Source: Gracilariopsis chorda
Lineage: Eukaryota > Rhodophyta > Florideophyceae > Gracilariales > Gracilariaceae
Assembly (NCBI GenBank): GCA_003194525.1
Contig: NBIV01000081.1
Location: 62,001-126,000 of the forward strand
DNA: 64,000 nt
Direction of reading: 5' to 3'
Positions 30,903 to 42,280 of this stretch are shown here, one piece after another. The translations under genes and the position numbers were made by a program. Under the pieces are notes generated by a model. It was given only the letters and a program-made list of their open reading frames with translations, was not told where the DNA came from and did not search any database. Each line of letters opens with the position of its first letter. Position 1 is the first letter of the stretch.

Positions 30903-30911
30903 CAATCAGGG
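30903..30911. repeat. 9-bp target-site duplication, left
   Basis: CAATCAGGG here against CACTCAAGG at 35285-35293, matching at 7 of 9 positions, directly flanking the long-TIR element. Confidence 0.6.
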
Positions 30912-31223
30912 GGCCAAGAGATAATCTACACGGCATGGACGGAGTAATAAACTGATTGAAAAGAAACAGCTCAGCGGATGGTTTTTGAAAAACTGACCCA
31001 TCTAAATGAGTCAATATTGAATATTCTTCAGTAGCCAATGATGCAACGCTATTTTGGAAAGGGGCCAATAGGAAAATTTGAGCAACTTAAACTAATCTTG
31101 GTCAATGAAGCAGTTACATTTCAAAACCAGGCATGGCATCCCATCGTCATGGCCCGAGTCTCTGCCTCCGATCCCGACCAGCCACCACTTCCCCCGTCAT
31201 CATATGCCACTTTTGCCTGTTAT
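30912..31223 (+). repeat. Left long terminal inverted repeat
   Basis: Matches the reverse complement of 34948-35284 over nearly its whole length, with small indels. Shared blocks include GGTTTTTGAAAAACTGACCC and ATGATGCAACGCTATTTTGG. Confidence 0.88.
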
Positions 31224-32761
31224 AACGACCTTTGGCCCTTGTTCTCATTTCCATACTATACGCTGCCGCCTTTCGTACTATCAAACCGTGATCGGGCGCT
31301 TATTTGGTTGCCATCTTGTGCACTTTTGCTCCATCCATTGCTGCTTTATGATGTGATAAGCTTTTGGTTGCTGCTTTGTGTTTTTGGGCGTTAAGTATGG
31401 TGCTATGTAACCCAATTGTTCTATAAATTTACTTGGAGTTTTATCGCTTTTCTTGTCGTCTTCTACAACATCCTTCCAGCCTTACGAGCAACATTTGATC
31501 TTCGACTAAATTTCCGTTCTTGGCACTATTTTTGAGAGTCAGAGCTCACTGCTCCCGCCATCCCCCTGATGGATAATAAATTCCAGATTATACTATTAAA
31601 TTTGGGTATGTGCTTTCCCTGAAAGAATCGTCTTACGATCGAAGCATTTTACAATTTTGATCTAATGATTTAAAAGTAAATTGGAGGTTTTGTTTTATCA
31701 CATATGAAGATGTTTTCTTCTTCACATATAATAGGAATTAACTGGGCAAATCAAGCTGAACAATTAAAACTAGAGCAAAGAGGCAGTAGAATACAACAGG
31801 AAATTCAATCCAACGATTAGAACGTTGGAGTATTGTGCGTCAACTGTTCCTTTTCCGAACGGAGAGACAAACAGAGAGAAGAAACTTTTACCAAGCTTGA
31901 AGGTGATCGCGAATCTTAACAGCAAAGGTTGCAGTAAGAACATGCAAAAAGCGATAAAAACTGCAACGCACACGGTCGCAAGGAGACATAGCACAACAAT
32001 GAGTCGGAAATCGTGACGCAAAAGAGCGAAAAGGCTCCGAGCACAGTTTAGTAGTAAAAAGGCCGGCGAAGTATGGTATGGAGATGAGACCGACGGCTGA
32101 GGATAGTTATTGTGGTGCCATACCCTCAACAAAAGAAAGATACACGGGGGTGTTCAAGACCCTTCTCTGTGGGGTAGCAACAGTAAACAGAGCAACCTGA
32201 GGTGGGCGTGCTAGTCGGGCGTAGCTCCGAGTCTCACCGTCACGACGGGCATTCAGGTGTACCGTAAATACTGGAAAGAGGTCGCGAGACTGCGTAAGAA
32301 CACAAAAAGGAACACTGGTAGACACGGGAGTGTTACCCTTATAAGGGAAAAATAGGTAAGGGCTAAGAACACCCAATGCAGATAGAAATGAAGACGCGGA
32401 GTGCGATTTGAGATACAACAAGGTGGAATAACTAGTCTTGCATCAGAAGTTTGCTTTCCAATGGAGTTTACCAAGTACCATAGGTTTCTGAGATAGAGCC
32501 GAACACTAGGTTGTTGTGTTTACCTTTCAGCGACATAGGGCGGCTGCACCCCTAAGTATCGGTGGTTCAGGCGCACTGTCAAGCCATCATTATTAGAACA
32601 GCTAATGAAAGATAGAAATATTCCTAAGTATTAGGTTCGAGCACTACTAAATGTTTGCTGAGAGTGGCAAAGTGGCAAGTGAACTAATAACCATTAAACA
32701 ATGTGCAATTGGCCTTGATAGCGAGTAATTGACCACTTAGTTTTACAGTGTGCAGTGGGTA

Positions 32762-34849
32762 CTCCTCAATAGTGTACCCCAGTGGCAGAAGCTTTAAGTA
32801 TGCACTATTGATAAAGTGAAGTACTGAGAAACACCGCCATACTCACATAGCTGTTGACGAGTAATGCTCAGAAATGAGCCTCTGCTTTCGCATCTTCCTC
32901 TGCTGAGTATTGTGTGCCTCAAAAAGAGCTCGCTTCGCCTTACGTATAGCATCTGCAGCCACCCTCACACCAGTACGATGCGCTAGCGACTCCAATCCTT
33001 CAAAAAGCGCTGCGATCTCAATGTGAGAGGGTGCATCTTCGCAGTCCGAGCATGCCTCCTCTCCCGATTCTTATTGATCCGCACTCGCCACTATCGCGTC
33101 CGCATTAATCGTTCCTTGCTCAAGCGTATCCAAAAAATTATTGACATGAGCCTCTCTTCAGCGTTGTCCTCGATATGGACCCATTGTAAGACGTCTCATA
33201 CGTTAAACAATTCCGGATCAGGAATGGCATCGTCGTCATCGTCCAAACCAATACGCGATAAAAGTTCTACAATCTCTGCAACGCCAGAGTCATCCACCTG
33301 CTTGTCCCTTTTCTTCACCTTACCATGCAACATGATGAGAATCGATTGTATAGAGCGCAGAAATATATCGGCTTTTGTCCAGCACTGAGCAATCGTTTTC
33401 TCAGAAATACTGTTCCATGTGTCTTTCAGAAGTTTGCACACGTCTTGCATATGCGGGTCATAACCCTCGTCAAGACCTTTGGTGCCCACCTTCATATGCA
33501 TCGCTTTAGAACTAAGCTCAATTCAATTCCCAATGGTCAGAGTTATACGTTAAAGCAATCGTGACTTGTACTTCATCTTCAGCGTGGCTATCACTCCCAT
33601 TTTCATCGGTTGAAACCTAGAAGTACAGTTCGGAGGCAACGACAAAATTGTAACCTGCTCAAACGAATCATTCAAATCGGCAGAGTGTGGACCGCAGTTG
33701 CCCATCAAAAGAAGGACTTTCTCCGAAGTTAAAATCCTCACGAAAGCTAAGAAGACAACATAAATCCATTTCTTAAATGTCTTTGCGTCAGAGCAGGCGT
33801 TTGGTTGGCTGGAGTAGGACATACCTGGTGAGCGTTTTCGGAAGCATCTGGGGTTAGCAGCCCTTCCAATCTCAGACATTGGGACTTTGAGAGTTCCCGT
33901 AGCATTCGTACAAACTTACAAAGTAACGCGTGCTTTTGCCTTCATATCCTTGGTACCACGTATACGATGTTTATCCTCACCGGGGAGAATGTATGATCGC
34001 TTCGGAAACAACCTAAAGAATAGACCCGTTTCGCCCATGTTGAATATCCATGCGTACTTGTAGTCCAGCAGTTTCTTGCAAAGTTTGCAAATATCCAGAG
34101 AAACATCTTTCACCGATACACTGCAACCTTCGCCATGTAGCCGGACGGAACGCAGTGCATGTCGCTTCGCAATTCCTGTTACCCAGCTTGGACTGGCTGA
34201 AAAGAATTTCATCTTTTCCAGGAGCGTCTCATCCTGGTCTGTGTTTGGAAGCCTATCAAGGATGTGCACTGCTCTGTGGTGTAGCGAAGATGATGAAATT
34301 GGAAGCTTGGCAGCTCTTGCCCCTTGAACAAACGCGAAGAAATGACGATCAATCTCAGGAAACTTGACATCCTTTATAGTTTTGTATTCACTGTTAAGCT
34401 GCGTGCTTCCAACGCAGAATGGATGCTTGCTGATCCCTTTTGGCTTTGTGAACGGTGCGAGTACTACATCTGAAACTATCTGCAACTTTCTGAATGGTTT
34501 CCTTAATTGCAAGCCGGTTGAACAGACTAGTGTTTTGAGCGAGTGCTAACCTTGTTTGTTGTTGGGAATGCCTTTGTATGGCATCGTTTGCCTAGAAAGG
34601 CATATTCTTGACAGGGACAGATCGCCACTGGGTGAAGGTAACGCAAGGGTGAGACGACAACTTGTCGACGCGGCCCTTCACATAAAGGTACGCTGTACAC
34701 CACCGTAGTAAAAACCTGCAAACCTGTCCACGTGTAGCGGAAATGGAGGTGCATTCCTGTACAGGTGTACGCGTTTCAGAAACCGTGCCATGGCAGAAAC
34801 GGGTTTACTATTGGCGTATTGCACTATCCCAATGCGCAATATTGAGGAT
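32762..34849 (-). mobile_element. Pogo/Tigger-like transposon nested in the long-TIR element, tentative limits
   Basis: About 2.1 kb around the pogo-like transposase. Weak short inverted ends are suggested: CTCCTCAATAGTG after TA at 32760, and ATCCTCAATATTG on the opposite strand ending near 34849 (flanked by GA, not TA). The length suits pogo-like elements; the ends are guesses. Confidence 0.4.
33196..34512 (-). pseudogene. Pogo/Tigger-like (DDE_1) transposase pseudogene with catalytic triad replaced
   Basis: One minus-strand frame runs from 34512 to 33196 (439 codons) without a frameshift but with three internal stops (at about 33916, 33550 and just after). The N-terminal part has the Tc5/CENP-B-like DNA-binding pattern (SPSWVTGIAKRHALRSVRLHGE). 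The DDE_1 core is well conserved around all three catalytic positions, yet each Asp is replaced: NMGETG (GGC for GAC), LLMGNCGPH (GGC for GAC) and QPMKMGVI (AAA). A less conserved C-terminal extension in broken frames reaches about 32850. Confidence 0.85.
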
Positions 34850-34947
34850 CCCCCCCCTTTATATCGAGCTCATAGGCTGCAGTCCGGAACTCATTTATAT
34901 GAGTCGCATCATACGAGAGCCTCCTGCAAACGCGTTGCACTACATTT

Positions 34948-35284
34948 GTAACAGGCAAAAGGCAGATGATGACGGGGGGAGGTGGTGGCTGGTCCGGGTT
35001 GGAGGCAGAAACGGAGGCGATGACGATGGGATGTCATGCCCGGTTCGGAAAAAGCACGTGCTCGACATAGAACGACATGTAACAGTTTCATTGGTCAAGA
35101 TGAGTTTAAGTTGCTCAGGTTTTCCTATTGGCTCATTTCCAAAATAGCGTTGCATCATTGGGTCCTAAAGAAAAATCAATTTTGACTCATTGAGATGGGT
35201 CAGTTTTTCAAAAACCATCTGCTGAGCTGGTCTTTTTCAATCAATCTTTTACTCCGTCTGCGCCATGTAGACTATTCTTTGGCC
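34948..35284 (-). repeat. Right long terminal inverted repeat
   Basis: Inverted partner of 30912-31223. It carries about 25 extra bases relative to the left copy, in the block around CGACATAGAACG. Confidence 0.88.
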
Positions 35285-35507
35285 CACTCAAGGTACATGC
35301 CCTTCTGGCTGTCGAGGTTTGCCGACATTCGGAAAAGGCTATACAACACTATGAAGTTGCTGTGGATGAGGAAGCCAAATAGAGATGCGATAGGGTCCAC
35401 TAGGGATATTTAGCACTCGAATAGATAATTAGCCTTCCACCCGTAGAAATTGAATACTGCTGCTTTGGAATTAGAGGCAGGTGCTCGTAAACAAACACAC
35501 ACACACA

Positions 35508-36930
35508 ATCGCTGAGTGATTTCGCAAGCCTGAAACAACTACTAGGTTGTAGGGGATCGTGCAAGATTATTGAAAACGGAACGATATTTGGAAAGACCTT
35601 CACCTTGCGTCAGAGAAAAAGGGCAAAATGAGAGGGGGAAGACACCTTGTTTTTAGCGTTCTTGTTGTTAGTGGTGCTATGTGTAATAGACATTATGTAT
35701 ACAGAGAAAGGGTGAAGAATACAGTGGAAAAATTTGTACTGCGATGCCTCAAACCAGCCGCACTAGCTTCCGATAATAGGCCTCGATAACGGACAGAAAA
35801 AGGAAGAGCATATACAGTGTTATTAGACAATGGTCAAGAAAGTTCTTGGCATTTCCTAGGAAAGAGAATTTCTTCTTTGAAGGTAATTAGTTCTACTTCA
35901 ACATTCGAAAGAGGTGTCTTGAGCTCTAAGGTTGAAGTGCAATGCAATCAAGCCCGTACATGTGACTGACTAACAACGTTCTAAAACACCCCTAAGGGTT
36001 AATTTACTCCACTTGAAACAATGATGGTGCACTTGACCGTGTTCTTTCGATGCGTTCATTTCTTGTCGACCAAGAGGAGGCCTCGGGGGGCTATTTGAAG
36101 GGGTGAAGCTCGCTGTCAGCACAGCGTCATCGCAGGTCCCAGCCCATTTTTGCGTGTCAGCCAAACACTCGTTTGGCGGGAGCTCCACGCAATTCGAAAC
36201 CTCAGTAAAAGTAACTATTATAGTAAGTACTGTAGACGAAACGCAAGCACTAGAATCCAGCTTGGAGAGGCAAGTATTTCAAATCCCAGGTGAGGGGCCC
36301 ACTAATGATACATACAATCTAAGCCCTCTACTCACTGAACGGTAATACTGCCGCTGGTCAACATTCGTAAGTGGCACCACTAGTTCACGTCTCCTGAAAA
36401 CACAAAAGCGCAAAACTGTTTCTTTGTTATCTCGCTTGCGAGAGATACGTTCCAAATTCTGTGTAGCAGAGCAAAGATCAGAGAAGGAGCATCAGAACCC
36501 CTGGGCTTTCGTCGAAGTGTATCCACCTGAAACTCATGTATAGCCTTTCAAATCTCTGGACTTGCGTTGTCAGCAAACGCCCAGTCCTTAGTCATTTTAT
36601 GTGTGCACATACGCAAGAATCTAAATTGGTGCTTTTCAAACGTGTATTGATGCTTATCCTGTCTACTTCGCGCATTCAACTTCTTTTTTATCACCAATTT
36701 TTGCTTCAGGTCAAAAAAAAGGGAACGGTGAACCACGATGGAAAATGTAACATCAAATTTCTCGTGGTATACGAACAGCAACACAAGTATTCACTCTTTA
36801 TTGCCGTCCTTTTCCTAGCAATAACATCTTTAACAACACAAAACTGTTCAGACCCGGAACTGAATGCTGCGGTTGTTATCCAAAAACAACAACTACAGCA
36901 GAGATTTAAAAAGATTAGGCGGTGGGCAGC
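35508..36930. other. No gene recognised
   Basis: Short frames only, none of a known family. It abuts the Ty3/gypsy LTR at 36931. Confidence 0.4.
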
Positions 36931-37364
36931 TGTTGATCAGAACGGGGCTATGGAGCAAAATGACGTGCTAGCGCAGTAGGTGGTGACGCCGGCAAAAGAA
37001 CAGGCACACCGACCATGGAAGTTCCTCCAAGGATGACCCCGATCTTTTGTCTTTCACGAAAGATCGGGCTTTATACATTGCGTATAATGGCATCAGAACC
37101 TGTCCCAATACATTTAGTACATGCCTTCTTGCTGCTTTAACGATTTCAAAAGGATCACCTAGTACTACAAGCCAGCTCAGCTAAGTTCCGTTCAAACTCT
37201 ACCCTTCTGAAGGCTCTCACGTCTAGCTCGGTCTCTCACTGCAAGCCACCAAAGTTGCCTCCACTTCAAGCTCTTCCCGCTTGAAGCCTAACGCAGCGCC
37301 ATCAGCTACGATACTCCTTTTATTCTATGTCAGGCATACAAAATCGAGTACATAGACATTAACA
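36931..37364 (-). repeat. 3' LTR of the Ty3/gypsy element
   Basis: 434 bases, starting TGTTGATCAGAACGGGG and ending ATTAACA on the plus strand. It aligns along its length with 45142-45574 but with many substitutions and small indels, so the insertion is old. Confidence 0.9.
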
Positions 37365-37392
37365 CTCCCCCATATCCAACCTCCGTGTTTGG

Positions 37393-38990
37393 CTATCTGC
37401 GTTCGATGGTAGCCATAGCGTTTCGTTGTCTGCGTGTTGCACCTTTTTTTGTGTCCTCCAGGTACTCCCGTAATAGTTCGTGGGCTTCGTTTTTCAATGA
37501 TTTGAAGTCTACCCAGTCCAACTTGTTCTTGTCAAATCCAGTCCACTTCACCAACAGTTCGATATTTCCATTCTGGAGACGGATATATTCGCAATCTTCG
37601 ATGACCAGAAGCTCTTTTTTTTGGTAGGCGAAATGGTGTTGTAGCTATTCCCATACTTCGTAGTCTTTGTTACTAAAAAGCTTCAGTCTTCTCCCGTGAA
37701 CTAATTCTTTCTTTCCCATACATTAGTGCTCCACTTCGAAGATGTACTGTTCTTAGTATTCCGTAACGCGAAAAGGATCGTGCCATCTCAAACTTGTCTT
37801 TGATCGGATCTTTTTCTGCATGAAAGCTTTCAGAACGTAGTCACCTCTCTTAAAGTCAATTGTTCTAATGCCACTGCGTCGGTTATGCACATCGACGCAT
37901 GACTTTCGCTGCTTTCTTCCTCGCTCTGCGCAATTGCGATGGGTGCCTTCGAGTGCGTGCTGTAGCTTCTCAACTTATATGAGAACCATCTTGCGACACC
38001 AGTCGATGTCCTGAAAAGTTTTGGCTTTCTCTCGACTTTTGAGAATAGCGTTGAGTTGTGAGTCTTGGTGCAGTCCTGTGAAAACTGTGAGCGGCATTTT
38101 TCGTTGGGCTTCTTCGTCTGTGCGCTGTTCAGGGCTGACTGGATGAGCGGTAGTACAGACGAGCAGGCGGATTGAGGCAGTGGGAACTCCGACAGAAGTG
38201 CTCGGCATGTCTTCTGTAGTTCGCGGCAGACCATCTTGAGTGAGCAATTTCTCCACAGACAGTACGGTAGTGTGAAATGGTGGTGTGCTCTCAGCTTCTA
38301 TGTGAATAAACTAACCAGCTTGTTTTTGAAGTTACTGCCTTGATCTGATACCCATGAAATCGAAACGCCAAGTACTGCAGACCAGTCAATGAGCGTTTCG
38401 TTGCCTCTCTCAGACACACATATCCAAAAAGATCATTCTTAACTATCAGTGTGTACAGTTTCCTGTTATCGCCATTAGTCATATAGCAGTAGGCAAAATG
38501 CAACAGCTCGTTTGGTTTTTTGGCGTGCATTGTATGACCAAGAGGTATTGGGACGACTCTTCCACATTCAGTGGAAACAAAGTGAAGAAAAGAATGAGCA
38601 AACTCTACGGTGTGGTTCCTCAGGTCTTTTCAACAAAATTGTGCGGCCATAATATTGAATGTGAGATCTATCGCTCGGTGTCTTCCTTTTCCAGTGTGAG
38701 CCGCAATGAGGATTCTAAGCTGGAGCTTGGCATCGAGGTCCGGTATCCTAACCTGCCCTTTTGCGTTCTTAATACTCCGCCATTCGTCTGATATAGCTTC
38801 GGGAGCGCAGTATCGCCTCTATGCTGTGAACGTATGATGTGTTGCATAGATGGCCAGTCATAATCCCCGTTCGTTCTACGATTGATAAGTGCTGACATCA
38901 GTACTCGAATGCGTCCCAACCTGGTCGGCTTCATAGTCTTCTTAGCTTGCACAGCCCATCTCGTAAACATATCTGCCTAGGCATTGCGTT
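37393..38990 (-). pseudogene. Integrase and C-terminal chromodomain of the Ty3/gypsy element
   Basis: Broken frames. From 38970 downward: the zinc-binding start (DYDWPSMQHIIRSQH), a core piece with NELLHFAYCYMTNGDNR, and a region near 38.0-38.2 kb with LSEFPLPQSACSSVLPL, typical just after the core. The last 80 codons (to the stop at 37393) read IELLVKWTGFDKNKLDW and HELLREYLED, a chromodomain pattern. Such domains can steer integration toward particular chromatin. Confidence 0.72.
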
Positions 38991-39004
38991 CTCCAGAACC
39001 ATGT

Positions 39005-39998
39005 TCAATAATGAAACGGAACGAATTCAACTTCAAAGCCCATCGGGTGAGTTTGTTTGCTATGTGCCGCTTTACACCAGGGATTACGACCGTACGAGTC
39101 GTAGGTGTACACTAGATTGGCGTGGTCAGTGTAAATTGACACCGTTCGTCCGATAGTGAGGTAGTCCAGTCTGCACGCGGACTCGACAACTGCAAATCCC
39201 TCCCTTTCATGTACCCTCCATCTTTCACAGGATCCACTGAAAACACCAGATAAGGAGAATAATGGCTCGTGTGTTTGGTCTCTGAGGTCATTGTCCTTAT
39301 CATTCTCCGGGGACTGGGTCAAAATACGGGCCCAGTGTCTTTCTGAGGAATCAGTGAACAGGCATGTTCTATAATCTTCCTTAGGTAGAGCTAGTGTAAT
39401 TTCTGTGGCAAGTTGCTTGTTCACCAGATCTAATGCTTTGGAGTGCTTGGCAGCCCAGTCCAGGCGCAATTTGTTGAGTTCTCGCTTGGTTGGTTTACCA
39501 ACTTTCTTGCATGCTTCCTCCAAATGGCTGTGCAGTGGTTGTATCAGGCGTGCATATTCAGGGATGGATGTTCTCATCCAATTTGTCGGGCACAAAATTG
39601 CTGCAGCTGGTCTGCGGTTTGATTTGCTCTCAATGCCAATAGGACCTCAAAGTGCCCTGCGTCAAATTGCACTTCTTCGGACAACATAATTCTTCCACAG
39701 AACTTGAGTTCTGTGGTAAAGAAAGTGGACTTCTTTGGATTCACTTTGAATCCCGCTTCATGACACAAATCGAGAAGTGCTGCAATATCTGCTAGCAGTT
39801 GTTCGTTATTTTGGGCATAGATGAGAAAATCATCTAGCCATTGCGTCATTTTTTTCACTCGGGTTTCGACCTTTTCCGGTGTCACCGCTTGCAAAAGATT
39901 CCCAGAGCCCGTACTTCCCTGGAGAGTTCTTGTTGAGTAGTAGATATCCAATGGTGTCTGTAAAGACATTACTTTCCGACATGAATTCTCAAAAGGTA
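39005..39998 (-). pseudogene. Reverse transcriptase (3' part) and RNase H of the Ty3/gypsy element
   Basis: Downstream part of pol. RT palm with QWLDDFLIYA (YXDD position), then the thumb (GFKVNPKKSTFF), then in a second frame the RNase H region with LFTDSSERHWA and the YTDHANL block. The upstream RT half lies beyond the nested transposon, around 43030-43240. Confidence 0.8.
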
Positions 39999-42280
39999 TC
40001 CCTCTCGTCGGCGCAATTTGGAACACATAACGAGAGACTCAGAATGTACATTCAAAGGGCCAAAATCAACGATCATGCTGTATCAGAACAGCACCAAGAA
40101 AACACGTTTTACGACAAAAGGCACAATTTGGTACGGCGCCTCATTCAGGGTTTCGGTCTCTCTGCCTCTCAGCAAGCGTCACTAACGCTTCTGCTGCAGT
40201 TCGATTGCAGTCAACTGCTTCAAGAACGGTTCTACGCCCGATAGACTTCTTGGCACGTGTAGGCCACTGGGCAATTGGAACGTCATCCAAGATGCTATCG
40301 CTTGAGCTGCTTTTTTTTCCTCCCATCTTCGCCTGACCACTTCGTAGCTCTTTCTCCTTTTGTGCTGTACTCCAAACCGCACTAAGGCCACTCACTACCG
40401 GCGAAGAGTTCTTTGTGGCTTTGAAACCCTTCATTGAACCCAAATTGCTCCGCATTTCATCAACTGTCAGTAGCTCTGCAACATTCCCGGAAAAAATAAC
40501 CTTGTTTGAAGCAAAACACTTAGAAGCGCTGGGAACGGGGGCAATTTTTTTTGCTCAACAAGTGGTTGACCACGTAGGAGTTGCACATCAACAGTGCAAT
40601 TTCCGCCAGGACGTATGACGGTCGACAACCAAGTGAATTCATACGGTGTTTCTGATTAACAATCATGCGACTTGCTCGCCTGTTGTGAAACGCTGACGTA
40701 GTTTCCAAATCAAAAGTATCATGATCAACTGGATATCCACTCTGCAGTGTAGTTGTGACCGCTCTACTGGCCTGTGGTACAGTAAACGGCTCCATAAAGC
40801 CGTAGTTCATCGGCCAAAGCCGCGCTTGAACAAAAGCTTTCTGGGCAACAGCGTTTGTGACTGCACGAAATCCTGCCACACCTAACTTGATTTTAAGCGC
40901 AACGTTGGCATGGGAGATATGGCACTGCATCATCAAAGCGTCTCTAGTTTTGCGTATGCGTTTCTGAAAGCGTTTGTTAACCGCTTTGTCGCAAGGCTGT
41001 AGAAAATGTGTTGTGTTTGTCAGGAGTTTGATAACTTCTATTTTCACTTCTGCACAGACCTCCAGCCACTCTACGCTCTGACGAGAACTGTGCCCGTCCA
41101 GAAGGAGAAGAACAGGTTCGTCTTCAGAACTTACTGTGCGTATGAACCTGTTAATATGCGAAAGGATATGAAGCATGCTCTTGCGATCGACTGACCCAAT
41201 TTCGCTAACTAACAAACAGGTGTCTCCAGGACACCAGTTTTTATCCGTGAGCCAATGTGGACTACCATCATCATGGACGAAGTCTTCTCGATGCAGTGGT
41301 TCAAGCCAATGGGACATTTTTGGCTTTCTTGAAGCTATCAGCACTAGTGTAGCAACGTGTCCTGCAGCCGAGATGGCAATTCCTGCGGTAACATGCTTTC
41401 CATTTTCCTTCATGGACAGTCTGGTGCCATCTTTAAGACTATCAGAAGGACAGAAACACTTGACGCGCTTTCCGAATTCAGGAAGGATACTAGTTTCGTC
41501 ATAGTTCCAAACGCGATTGGGATCGGAGAGAAGGCCTGGATGTTTTTTGTCGAGCTTCATTAGCACTTCTTCGAGCGATTGTACATGAATGTAAGATTTT
41601 CCAGCTTAACGAGCCTGCGTTATACTCTCCGCATTTCGAAGGGTGAGCTGTCTGTTTTTTTTTTTGCTCTGAATCGACGCAAAGTATCACCGCTTGGAAG
41701 GTTTTTATATCCTCTACGGCCATCTTTTGTGATACCTCCTAACACCACTCTCGTTTGCTTCACATCCATTGCGAATCCTCGCTGAGCTGCCTCAGATGCG
41801 CGATTTAAAACCAACATTGTTCGGGTGTGGTTACAACAAACGGTCTACCAGCGTGGTGGGTAACTGGATCCAAAAGCTTATGTAGGGTTCTGTGGTTATT
41901 GCTTTGTAGCGCAGTTCGAATGCGTTGTACTGTTGAAGACGATACACTGGTTTCCATTGATGTTGTGCAGATAGAAACGCCTTTCTTGAGCAGCTCTAGT
42001 GTCGCTTCTCTGCGGAATTTTTGGAGCTTTCGATCTTGGTGCTGCGTTTTGAACGCTGTGGACATGAGCCGCATAGAGGGCGGCATTGTTAGTGTTGTGT
42101 CCCAAAGCACTGAACATCTTGGGAGGTGGAAGTTCTGGCTTGAAGTTGTGTGCCAATGCTGACGGTAAAGAAGACTGAGAGTTAGTCTGAGACCGTCACT
42201 TCAAGTTCTCTGGTTACGTGATAATGAGAAAAATGCCGTATAAAATTACGCCATGCACCAAATTGCGCCGAAGAGAGGGA
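39999..42280 (-). mobile_element. Pogo/jerky-type DNA transposon nested in the retrotransposon RT
   Basis: 2282 bases. Terminal inverted repeats match at 22 of 23: TCCCTCTCGTCGGCGCAATT onward at 39999 and TCCCTCTCTTCGGCGCAATT onward on the opposite strand from 42280. TA flanks each end (39997-39998 and 42281-42282), the target duplication of Tc1/mariner-pogo elements. It separates the gag-protease-RT start from the rest of pol, so it is younger than the retrotransposon. Confidence 0.9.
40141..42156 (-). pseudogene. Pogo/jerky-type (DDE_1) transposase, broken but with intact DDD core
   Basis: The core frame (40520-41566, 348 codons) is uninterrupted and carries all three catalytic aspartates: NYDETS, LLLDGHSS and QPCDKAV. 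The N-terminal DNA-binding half lies in two other frames (41805-42110 with a helix-turn-helix pattern, 41620-41817 with QRGFAMDVKQTRVVL), and the C-terminal tail in a third (40141-40455). At least three indels or stops therefore separate it from an active gene. Confidence 0.85.

Larger units (their letters stand above)
30912..35284. mobile_element. 4.4-kb DNA transposon with ~310-bp terminal inverted repeats (MULE-like)
   Basis: Bounded by inverted repeats of about 312 bases (left) and 337 bases (right), both starting GGCCAA, and by an imperfect 9-bp target duplication inside an R1 copy. Long TIRs plus a 9-bp duplication are the profile of Mutator-like elements. No MULE transposase is recognisable inside; instead a pogo-like transposase of another superfamily occupies 32.85-34.5 kb, probably a later insertion. 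The segment 31224-32760 has no recognised gene, though 32105-32430 has the look of an LTR edge. Confidence 0.65.
30801..35507 (+). repeat. R1 element, copy 3, split by a transposon insertion
   Basis: The 5' part (30801-30911) and 3' part (35285-35507) together make one R1 element, ending in an AC repeat at about 35490-35507. The gap is filled by the long-TIR transposon 30912-35284, and the R1 sequence at the break is duplicated. Confidence 0.82.

Noticed and set aside
31770-32132. Hydrophobic minus-strand 120-codon ORF as a membrane protein
   Set aside because: It lies inside a decayed transposon, has no family pattern, and T-rich DNA gives hydrophobic frames by chance.
34743-35147. 134-codon plus-strand ORF at the right TIR
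   Set aside because: Most of it lies inside the terminal inverted repeat and is non-coding on comparison with the left TIR, where the frame is not kept.
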